Below, in pieces: positions 1 to 6,123 of a stretch of DNA of 17,489 nt (position 1 is the stretch's first letter; each line of letters begins with the position of its first letter). Under the pieces are notes generated by a model. It did no database searches, had not been told where the DNA came from, and saw only the letters and a list, made by a program, of their open reading frames with translations. A program made the position numbers and the translations under genes. The DNA comes from Chitinophagaceae bacterium (GTDB lineage Bacteria > Bacteroidota > Bacteroidia > Chitinophagales > Chitinophagaceae), in NCBI GenBank assembly GCA_025362915.1, contig JANYEU010000099.1:1-17489 (forward strand), in the 5' to 3' direction.

Positions 1-383
1 GCACAAAGCAGAAAACCTACATAAAGAAAATAAAGGCTCAACGCATTGCAACCCCGAAATATAAAAATAACAGGTTGGTTGTTATAATAAATGTATTGCA
101 TGGTGTGCAGCCCACCCAGCTTATCGTCGTCAAAAAAACGTTGAGGAACAGTTGTGAAGCCTGTTTTGTAACCATTGTTCAAACAATAGGAAGTAGCTTT
201 TGCTGTCTCTTTGGTAAGCCAGTTGTCCAGCCTTCCATTAGGCATGATGATATAGCCATATCCTATATACCAAAAGACCAACAGGAGCAAGGCTCTTATA
301 ACAAAATTTCTTAGCACTGTTGGTAGTTGCTGCCATTTGGCAATGGTAACTTTATAAAATAAACTCTTTACCATCCACATCAT
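1..383 (-). CDS. Exosortase-family membrane protease/transpeptidase, partial (C-terminus beyond window edge)
   Basis: The minus strand is open from an ATG at 383 to the left edge, giving 127 residues with no stop; ATGs at 380 and 374 are alternative starts. Residues about 22-47 form a hydrophobic helix. A soluble, extracytoplasmic-looking stretch follows (about 48-103), and then IFIFRGCNALSLYFLYVGF at about 107-125, where Cys112 starts a membrane helix. A Cys-Asn-Gly/Ala pair opening a helix is the catalytic-cysteine motif of exosortases and archaeosortases, which cut PEP-CTERM-like tails at the membrane and transfer the protein onward. The later catalytic Arg and His/Arg would lie outside the window. 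The gene starts 68 bp after the YhhN-like gene on the same strand, so co-transcription is likely. Bacteroidota exosortases of this short type are usually about 170-190 residues, so roughly two thirds is visible. The plus-strand frame at 75-314 is its shadow. Confidence 0.72.
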   Translation of the reverse strand, partial: MMWMVKSLFYKVTIAKWQQLPTVLRNFVIRALLLLVFWYIGYGYIIMPNGRLDNWLTKETAKATSYCLNNGYKTGFTTVPQRFFDDDKLGGLHTMQYIYYNNQPVIFIFRGCNALSLYFLYVGFLLC

Positions 384-451
384 TTGTTATATATTAATTT
401 TCTTTTCTTTCTGCCACATTTCTCGTTAGTTTCCAATAAGAAAAGTGGCAC

Positions 452-1267
452 CTAAGTGGTTTGCTTTGGTTTGTATGCCGCTTCAAATTGTTCGGCCCAT
501 TTAGCTCTGAGCTGCCTCTCATAATCATCACTAGCCAACCGCTCTTTCCTGAAAACTTCTAAAAACCCAGTTATAATCAACAATTGCGATAATCCATTGC
601 CCAATGCCACTATCATATACCATGTATGTGAAGTTTCCACAGTAAGCTGAAAATATAAATAGGCATACGCCATATTGGCTATTATCATGAACAAGACCGC
701 AGGAAGGAGCATGTATATAATGGAAGTTCGCTTTTGAACACTGACTGTTGCCACTGTTGCTGCCAATAAAGAAACCAGCATAAGTCCATCTAGATAGAAG
801 GGTATGTTGTCCCAGCTAAACACAAGATGCAAAACACGCCTAAAAAACAGACCCGCAATGGGTAATATGACAATAAATAGTACCAGCCACCTCTTGTTTT
901 TTTTAACCTTGGCTTCAGTAGATAAACCCTTCTGTAATATAGTAGTTAATAATATAAAATAGAGTGGATAAATGAATAGATACAGGCTCACACAAGCAGT
1001 GTGTGCCAATGAATCAGATAAAATGGCAAGTATATCGGATGCCCATGATACTACTATTGCCGCCAATACCAAGCTTATTTGCCTGAATTTATCTGCCTCA
1101 ATATCTACCATTACCCTTGTAAGCATGTAAATTCCCAGACAGGGCATCATCATGGGTTTTGTATAAATCCTATCCTCAAACTGTCCGTTATACAATAGAT
1201 AACAATCACCAAACATTGCTATCAGGTATAAGAAGAAAAATAGTGACCTTTCAAAGGGTTTATCCAT
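452..1267 (-). CDS. YhhN-like (TMEM86/lysoplasmalogenase family) integral membrane protein, 271 aa
   Basis: Eight hydrophobic helices can be seen at residues about 9-26, 38-52, 64-83, 91-110, 127-143, 158-177, 183-206 and 217-238, followed by a charged cytoplasmic-looking tail (about 240-271). A Lys-Pro pair after the first helix (RIYTKPMMMPCLGIYML), an Asp in the third helix (WASDILAIL) and Asp159 in the sixth helix (DGLMLVSLL) fit the YhhN family. In animals that family hydrolyses lysoplasmalogens; its bacterial role is mostly undefined. The length is somewhat above the usual 210-230 because of the charged tail. It lies between the PID-tailed small gene upstream and the exosortase 68 bp downstream, which suggests an accessory membrane role in the sorting module rather than lipid metabolism; that is inference. 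It could also be an unrelated eight-helix exosortase-associated protein. Start: the ATG at 1267 is the only one giving the full first helix. Confidence 0.6.
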   Translation of the reverse strand: MDKPFERSLFFFLYLIAMFGDCYLLYNGQFEDRIYTKPMMMPCLGIYMLTRVMVDIEADKFRQISLVLAAIVVSWASDILAILSDSLAHTACVSLYLFIYPLYFILLTTILQKGLSTEAKVKKNKRWLVLFIVILPIAGLFFRRVLHLVFSWDNIPFYLDGLMLVSLLAATVATVSVQKRTSIIYMLLPAVLFMIIANMAYAYLYFQLTVETSHTWYMIVALGNGLSQLLIITGFLEVFRKERLASDDYERQLRAKWAEQFEAAYKPKQTT

Positions 1268-1325
1268 TATTGGTAGTATTATCTTTTTGTGTTGCTAGTG
1301 ACATTTTATTAAATCGCTTCAATCT

Positions 1326-1381
1326 CCCGTACTTTCGAATATCTCATCTGGTGCACTAGATGAAACATTCGAAAGGATGGG
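1326..1381. repeat. 56-bp near-perfect palindrome (REP-like hairpin)
   Basis: All arms share one axis (paired positions sum to 2707). CCCGT (1326-1330) pairs with ATGGG (1377-1381) with one G-T wobble, CTTTCGAAT (1332-1340) with ATTCGAAAG (1367-1375), TCATCT (1344-1349) with AGATGA (1358-1363), and the centre is GTGCAC. About 25 of 28 positions pair if G-T is allowed. There is no adjacent T-run, so it does not look like a terminator. It lies 59 bp upstream of the YhhN-like start. It could be a REP-type mobile palindrome or a regulatory cruciform. Confidence 0.6.
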
Positions 1382-1434
1382 CAAATTAGGGAGAAATAAC
1401 TAAGCGAAATGTAAAATTGCAACTACCAACCAAT

Positions 1435-1470
1435 CAAAAAAGGTGAGATGCTACCAAGAAGCATCCCACC
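1435..1470 (-). terminator. Rho-independent terminator of the PID-tailed small gene
   Basis: On the minus strand GGTGGGATGCT (1470-1460) pairs with AGCATCTCACC (1452-1442) with one G-U wobble and a 7-nt loop, and is followed directly by seven T (1441-1435). It lies 34 bp past the stop of the 83-aa gene, so that gene ends its transcript here and the YhhN-like/exosortase genes probably have their own promoter or rely on read-through. Confidence 0.8.
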
Positions 1471-1504
1471 CAGTTATTATTAAATAGAAGGTTCAATCTA
1501 GTAT

Positions 1505-1756
1505 TTATACCTCTTGCTGCTGCTTCTTTTTTGCAAACTTCTTGCAGGCATACGCCACACCCGCTGCTGCCAACAGACTTACACCACCATCTATGGGTGC
1601 ACCACCTGCTGGATGTGCAGGGGCGGGGGTACCGTTTGACTGGGTTCCACTGCCCACTGTGCCAGGACCTCCCGGATTTGCCTGTGCATTTGCCTTTATT
1701 GTGGTTGCAGTAAGCACCACTGCCAGTATCCCTATTTTTATGACTGTCTTTTTCAT
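1505..1756 (-). CDS. Small exported protein with PID-type C-terminal sorting tail (probable exosortase substrate), 83 aa
   Basis: Residues 1-25 form a signal peptide: Lys at 2, 3 and 7, a hydrophobic core at 8-20, and a cleavage-like KANAQA. The middle (26-53) is low-complexity Gly/Pro/Ser/Ala/Thr. The C-terminus is tripartite: a short motif P54-I-D-G-G58, a hydrophobic stretch at 59-70 (VSLLAAAGVAYA), then a basic cluster at 72-78 (KKFAKKK). This is the layout of PEP-CTERM and related tails handled by exosortases; Bacteroidota tails with a P-I-D core are, as I recall, named PID-CTERM. The exosortase gene lies two genes downstream on the same strand, which supports a substrate/enzyme pair. 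The mature part is only about 30 residues, so it may be a glycosylated or polymer-anchored surface peptide. An AAAGGA tract sits directly against the ATG. Plus-strand frames over it are shadows. Confidence 0.75.
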   Translation of the reverse strand: MKKTVIKIGILAVVLTATTIKANAQANPGGPGTVGSGTQSNGTPAPAHPAGGAPIDGGVSLLAAAGVAYACKKFAKKKQQQEV

Positions 1757-1787
1757 TCCTTTGTTTTACTAATTGTTTGTTGTTAAT

Positions 1788-1822
1788 GATAAACTTCCCG
1801 AAAGCTTCAAGCTTTCGGGAAG
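1788..1822 (-). terminator. Terminator-like hairpin after the T9SS-substrate gene
   Basis: CTTCCCGAAAGCTT (1794-1807) and AAGCTTTCGGGAAG (1809-1822) are a perfect 14-bp inverted repeat. On the minus strand it ends in a short TTTAT run and starts 13 bp after the stop codon of the T9SS-substrate gene. It also separates that gene from the small exosortase-substrate gene. Confidence 0.7.
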
Positions 1823-1835
1823 TGGTAACCTGTTA

Positions 1836-4559
1836 TTATTGAATGATTGCTTCTGTACTAGCAACCTTGCCTGTGGCATCGGTAGCCGTAACGGTGTAGC
1901 TACCAGCAGCCAACTTCTTACCTAGTACAATGCTCTCCAAGGTGGAGGCTGTGCCATGGTTGATGGTGGTGCTGTAAACAGTCTTGCCTAATTTGTCTAT
2001 CAGGCTGATGGTGTAGTTGCCCGTATTGCTCAATCCCAATTTGAATGTACCATTGGTAATTGGGTTTGGTGCAATGGTTAACGGTAAATGGTTAACGGTA
2101 GCCACTTTAGCCACACTGCTGTAGCTTACCACGCCCAAGTTGTCGGTAATCTTGATGCGGTAGTAAACCGCTGTTGCCGAAGGGGATGAAGCATCCATAT
2201 AGCTGTAGTTGCCCGCAGATGGGCTTACTGTGGCTAAACTGGTAAAGCTGCTACCATTGGTAGAACGCTCTACTTTGTAGCTAACCACATTGCTTTCGCC
2301 TAGTACACTCCATTTAACGGATACCTGTGTGCCTTGCAATTGTGTTGCCGTAAGGCTGATGCTTTTGACAGCCAATGGACTGGTGCCAAACACAATGCTG
2401 AATCGGCTGCTGTAGCTGGCAGAATCTGCCTTGAAGCTTACGGTGTTGCTATCGGATAGCAGGGTTTGTGTATGCAACACATTGTCCTTTATATAAGCAC
2501 TTACGCCGTTGCCTACAAATAGGCTAGCATCCAGTTTTAGGGTATAGGCAGTGCCTTTTACTAGGTTGTACAGGTGCATTTGCAATACATCTGTTGCTGT
2601 TGGGTTTGCCGAAGCATTGGCGCAAAGGTCTTTGCCTGCCACCACAAAAGTAATGTTCTCGCCATGGTTGCTAAATTTGGCACCATCGTATTTATCCATA
2701 CCGCTGGAGAAGTTGCTATTAAACACTGCCACCGCACCATCTATATTCTTGCCGCCCTTAAACAGCCCCGTGGCTATTTTGTTTAGCGGCGCTGTTGTGC
2801 CAAATACACTGTAGTTTACGCCATTTAGAGTTGCATTTTCTTTAAATGTCAGTGAGGAAAGAGACGCATTGGCCTGGTTCTGTACAAAGAAGCCTTGGCT
2901 GGGTTGGATATATTGGTTGAGTGTTAACCCACCAGCGTAGGTATTGGATGCACCAGTAAGTGTGCCATAATATACATAACCCTCGTAGCTATTGCCCAAG
3001 GCATCCGGTACCAGATTGGTAGGATCCAAGTACCAATAACCATCCTGTAGATTGGTATAGCTTAATGCCGTAAAATCTAACACCCTACAATAAGGGTTTG
3101 CCACAAAGCTGTAGGCACCGCTGCCTTGCGTGATGGTGGCAGGCACATTGCCCTTTACTAAGGTACCTGTGGCACTCAGCGTTACAGGGCCTGTTGCGGT
3201 GTTTACCTGTGTGCGGTAGCCAACACCGGGTACTAATGGTGTGCTTGATAATAGGGTAGAAGACCATCCTGTGGATGGGTAGGCATATACTTGCGAACTA
3301 TTGAAGGTGCTTACGGTGGCACCAGACACGGCCACACCTAGATCCCTAAAAGCTGCGCCCATGTGTTGCGGTATGTAGGTTTGCACGGTTACATTGCCAT
3401 TGATGGTGCCATTAATAGGATAATATACTGTAGCCCTAATATTTCCGGCTGCCGAAGCCAAGGTAAGGTTGCCCCCTGTGTTTAAAGTGCCACCATATAC
3501 TACAAGTGCGTCATACAAATACAAGGCATTACCAAGGGTAACACTACCATTATATACTTCAAAATCAAACAACGAGTTTGCACTAGGGTCAAAAGACAAT
3601 GTGCCTACATCTCCAAAGATGTTGATAACAGAATTTGATGCACCCCTTATATACCCAGTTCCTGTAACAGCCCTCAATAAATTAGCAAATTGGTTATTTA
3701 ACGAAAGCGTACCATCCAACTGAATGCCACCTATTGCAGTAAAAGCGGTTAAAGCAGGTTGGTTGGTTGGTGCGGCAGGTATTACTACGTTGTCAAATTG
3801 TGTTGGCAATACATTGTTGCTCCAGTTGGTGTTATCGCTCCAGTTGGTGCTGGTGGCACCTGTCCAGACAAAGTTGGGGAAGCTAAACCCTGCCAAGCTA
3901 ACCGTGCCGCCACCCGTGGTTACGCTTACGTTGCCGCTTGCACCAGTGCCTACTACTGCTGTAATGGTGGTAGCATTAACCACCGTAAAGCTGGTTGCCG
4001 CCGTACCGCCAAAACTTACTGCGGTTGCGCCAGTTAGGTTGGTGCCTGTTATGGTTACTGTGGTACCTGTAGCTGCTGTGGTGGGCGTGAAAGAAGTGAT
4101 GGTAGGTGCTGCAGCAGCCACTGTAACTGCAAATGAAGGAACGCCACTCAAACCAGCTGGATAACCCGACAATGATGCCCTCGACCAACCTATTGTAGGG
4201 AAATTGGTTGCAGACCCATCAGAAGAGGCTGTAAAAATAATGTTGCCATTACCAATAACCCATTTGCTACCATCCCAATAGATATAAAAACCATGTTTAC
4301 TAAACAGTGGAACTCCATTATAAACACCATTATGATAGACATATAACCCATTAAAAGAGTTTGCATATGTCCCCGTTAACCCAGAAACTGTTATGCTTAC
4401 TATTGTATTAGGATCTTGTGCCTTTGCCTTTGCGGCAAAGAACACCATAAACAGTGCTACCATCAGTAGGTAGCGGGTAAATTTTTGTGCGTGCAGTTTA
4501 ATGCCGCTACTACCCTGCATTAGGGGCTTTGGTGTGGAGATTTGTACTGTTTTTTTCAT
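1836..4559 (-). CDS. T9SS-secreted surface protein with IPT/TIG domain, fibronectin-like domain and type A C-terminal sorting domain, 907 aa
   Basis: A signal peptide with an unusually long n-region (residues 1-48, core about 30-43, AKAQ at the cleavage site) precedes an unassigned segment (49-150). An IPT/TIG immunoglobulin-like domain occupies about 152-227 (PTITSFTPTTAATGTTVTI). Next is a WTGATSTNWSDNTNW segment (about 232-246) of a kind common in Bacteroidota surface proteins, followed by a long beta-rich repeat-poor region. A fibronectin-like domain ends in YYRIKITDNLG (about 730-823). The last 84 residues (824-907) carry P831-N-P and LAAGSYTVTATD, the T9SS type A sorting domain that directs export across the outer membrane and removal of the tail. 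No catalytic domain is recognised, so an adhesive or structural role is likely but inferred. The ATG at 4559 gives the full signal peptide; Met14 is an alternative. It is a single-gene unit ended by the hairpin at 1794-1822. Confidence 0.85.
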   Translation of the reverse strand: MKKTVQISTPKPLMQGSSGIKLHAQKFTRYLLMVALFMVFFAAKAKAQDPNTIVSITVSGLTGTYANSFNGLYVYHNGVYNGVPLFSKHGFYIYWDGSKWVIGNGNIIFTASSDGSATNFPTIGWSRASLSGYPAGLSGVPSFAVTVAAAAPTITSFTPTTAATGTTVTITGTNLTGATAVSFGGTAATSFTVVNATTITAVVGTGASGNVSVTTGGGTVSLAGFSFPNFVWTGATSTNWSDNTNWSNNVLPTQFDNVVIPAAPTNQPALTAFTAIGGIQLDGTLSLNNQFANLLRAVTGTGYIRGASNSVINIFGDVGTLSFDPSANSLFDFEVYNGSVTLGNALYLYDALVVYGGTLNTGGNLTLASAAGNIRATVYYPINGTINGNVTVQTYIPQHMGAAFRDLGVAVSGATVSTFNSSQVYAYPSTGWSSTLLSSTPLVPGVGYRTQVNTATGPVTLSATGTLVKGNVPATITQGSGAYSFVANPYCRVLDFTALSYTNLQDGYWYLDPTNLVPDALGNSYEGYVYYGTLTGASNTYAGGLTLNQYIQPSQGFFVQNQANASLSSLTFKENATLNGVNYSVFGTTAPLNKIATGLFKGGKNIDGAVAVFNSNFSSGMDKYDGAKFSNHGENITFVVAGKDLCANASANPTATDVLQMHLYNLVKGTAYTLKLDASLFVGNGVSAYIKDNVLHTQTLLSDSNTVSFKADSASYSSRFSIVFGTSPLAVKSISLTATQLQGTQVSVKWSVLGESNVVSYKVERSTNGSSFTSLATVSPSAGNYSYMDASSPSATAVYYRIKITDNLGVVSYSSVAKVATVNHLPLTIAPNPITNGTFKLGLSNTGNYTISLIDKLGKTVYSTTINHGTASTLESIVLGKKLAAGSYTVTATDATGKVASTEAIIQ

Positions 4560-4575
4560 GTTGTTGTTTTAAATT

Positions 4576-4620
4576 ATGATTAAATATTTAATTATGATTG
4601 AAATGATTAAAATGATTCAA
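4576..4620. repeat. 9-bp tandem repeat upstream of the T9SS-substrate gene
   Basis: Five 9-bp units begin at 4576, 4585, 4594, 4603 and 4612. Four read ATGATT followed by AAA, GAA, AAA or CAA; the second is degenerate. The repeat begins 17 bp upstream of the start codon, so it lies in the 5' leader or promoter. A shorter version sits in the same place before the gene at 16566-17312. Confidence 0.7.
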
Positions 4621-4667
4621 TGACCTGTTGTTGTCCTGTCCTTTGCCCCCGTATCCCCTACAGGGCA

Positions 4668-4826
4668 ATGTTATTAAGTTAAGAAATATACGCTGCCACT
4701 CCCCGCCTCTGCGTTCTAAAAGTGAAACGTTTTTACCTAAAATGAAGTTTCTCTCTGCGTTTCTCTGTGTGAATAACTCCGCGACCTCTGCGGTTAATTT
4801 TTTCTTTTTTCTTAACTTAATGACAT
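4668..4826. mobile_element. MITE-like element bounded by 18-bp inverted repeats
   Basis: ATGTTATTAAGTTAAGAA (4668-4685) and TTCTTAACTTAATGACAT (4809-4826) are inverted repeats matching at 17 of 18 positions; 13 bp (ATTAAGTTAAGAA) are perfect. They enclose about 120 bp of CGCAGAG-type sequence: on the minus strand CCGCAGAGG, CGCGGAG, CACAGAG and CGCAGAG follow each other at 9-10 bp steps in places. No gene is inside and the 77-aa plus-strand frame across it is not credible. The size and ends suit a non-autonomous mobile element or a dispersed intergenic repeat. A clear target-site duplication was not found. Confidence 0.5.
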
Positions 4827-5160
4827 TCTCTTACAGGGAGATAGGGAGACCTATTGTTTAGCCATGTATTAAAAAAGACTAGAAAAGAGACCCTGAGAAC
4901 CAGTAAGAGAAACAATTTAGAACATAAGACCTCCTGATGTAGCCTTACATGTAGTGATTCATTTTGCAGAAAGGTTTTTTCTGTAACTGGGCAGTTTAAT
5001 GGATATATAAATATGCGTTGTAACTTTAGTATTGCGTTAATAACATATAGATTCGCAATAATACGAATTAATTGTTATAAAAAAACAATTGTGTAACAAT
5101 TCATTTAGTTATTTGTACACATTTTATTTAAAAGAGGTGTAGTAGAATGATTACAGTTTT
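4827..5160. other. AT-rich intergenic stretch without a gene
   Basis: No credible reading frame was found. Short inverted repeats are present: TATTGCG (5030-5036) with CGCAATA (5054-5060), and AATTGTT (5070-5076) with AACAATT (5084-5090), the latter repeated directly at 5095-5101. These could be protein-binding sites or only reflect AT-richness. Confidence 0.5.
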
Positions 5161-5478
5161 TCTCGCCGATGTTGGTGTTCTTCACCAAAGTCTATCTAGT
5201 TTGTACATATAATGCACTAAATAATATCCTCTACTTTATTTATAGTTGTTGATGAAGAAGAACCAACAACAGTAAGCAGCTTCCAACAAGGAAGGGTTCG
5301 CTTTGAGCGAAATCTTCCTTCTCGCCTATGTTGGTGTTTTTCACCAACGTCTATCTAGTTTGTACATATAATGTACTAAATAATATCCTCTACTTTATTT
5401 ATAGTTGTTGGTGAAGAAGAACCAACAACAGTAAGCAGCTTCCAACAAGGAAGGGTTCGCTTTGAGCGAACCCTTCCT
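5161..5478. repeat. Tandem duplication of a 159-bp unit with four hairpins per copy (possible structured RNA)
   Basis: Copy 1 is 5161-5319 and copy 2 is 5320-5478; they have equal length and differ at only 7 positions. Copy 2 holds four perfect stems: GTTGGTG/CACCAAC (5330-5348), GTACAT/ATGTAC (5362-5376), GTTGTTGGT/ACCAACAAC (5404-5429) and a 14-bp stem AAGGAAGGGTTCGC with its complement (5447-5479, TTTGA loop). In copy 1 each of the four stems carries a lesion: G-A, A-C, A-C, and G-A plus G-U. Thus 5 of 7 differences fall in stem arms and one in a loop. No credible reading frame spans the unit. The pattern suits a structured RNA or a hairpin-rich mobile element with one maintained and one decaying copy. 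No promoter could be assigned, so the strand is open. Confidence 0.65.
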
Positions 5479-5536
5479 TAGTAATCTCCCTCCCAAACCC
5501 CCATTTTTCCCTCAAAAATCACAAAACGAAAATAAT

Positions 5537-5906
5537 AGGTGTCTTGTAAAAGTTACAAGTGGCATAAATTCTCTAATAGGTGTGTTGTAAAAAATACAAG
5601 TGGCATAAATTACCTAACAGGTGTGTTGTAAAAAGAAATGAGTGACCTAAATTCTCTAACAGGTGTCTTGTAAAAAATACAAGTGGCATAAATTACCTAA
5701 CAGGTGTGTTGTAAAAAGAATTAAGAGGCATAAATTATCTAACAGGTGTGTTATATCTTGAAACGGGTGACCTAAATTATCTAACAGGTGTGTTGTTGCA
5801 AGAAAACAAGTGGCATAAATTTTCTAACAGGTGTCTTATTTTCTTGAAACTAGTGGCATAAATTATCTAACAGGTGTGTTGTTTTCTTTTTTTTCGGCAT
5901 AAATTA
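5537..5906. repeat. Nine-unit direct-repeat array, 41-43 bp period
   Basis: Units start at 5537, 5578, 5619, 5661, 5702, 5744, 5786, 5829 and 5872. Each begins AGGTGT(G/C)TT and ends (A/G)GTGGCATAAATT..CTAAC, with 9-13 variable bases between. Units 3 and 6 share the variant GTGACCTAAATT. In units 1, 2 and 4 the variable part makes a small dyad, CTTGTA or TTGTA with TACAAG. The period is not a multiple of three, so it is not coding. The variable bases are too short and too alike to be CRISPR spacers. The ninth unit is degenerate and runs into A-rich sequence. The array lies 218 bp upstream of the 309-aa gene. Confidence 0.85.
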
Positions 5907-5947
5907 ACAAAAAATAAAATAAATTAACAAAAAAACAAGAAAAACTA

Positions 5948-5977
5948 TTTGGAAATGTAAAAATAGACCTATATTTA
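5948..5977 (+). promoter_or_regulatory. Candidate Bacteroidota promoter for the 309-aa gene
   Basis: TTTGG at 5948-5952 and TATATTTA at 5970-5977 resemble the -33 (TTG) and -7 (TAnnTTTG) elements of Bacteroidota, with an 18-bp gap; the final G of the -7 box is A. This would give a leader of about 140 nt before the ATG at 6124. Confidence 0.4.
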
Positions 5978-6123
5978 CATAGTTCTTTTTAATATAAAAA
6001 TTGTCGCTCTTATTAGGTGATTACTCCACAATAGCAAAAGTGTAGCCGCAGCAAGGGATATCGCGATGGTTGGTTGAATAGGTTTTCTTAAATCATTTTT
6101 CATCACCTTCAAAGTATTTTATC

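Noticed and set aside
75..314. 79-aa plus-strand frame
   Set aside because: It lies fully opposite the exosortase reading frame, which has a clear membrane topology and catalytic motif.
3724..4164. 146-aa plus-strand Val/Ala/Pro-rich protein
   Set aside because: It is the mirror image of the Thr/Ala/Gly-rich IPT domain of the T9SS substrate; it has no start signal and no domain.
4628..4861. 77-aa plus-strand protein
   Set aside because: It runs across the inverted-repeat element with its CGCAGAG words and shows no protein-like composition.
5149..5214. 21-codon peptide starting in front of the first 159-bp copy
   Set aside because: It is too short, is not preserved with a start codon in the second copy, and lies across a hairpin.
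5537..5906. CRISPR array
   Set aside because: The variable parts are only 9-13 bp, A/T-rich and partly identical between units, the period drifts, and no cas gene is present.
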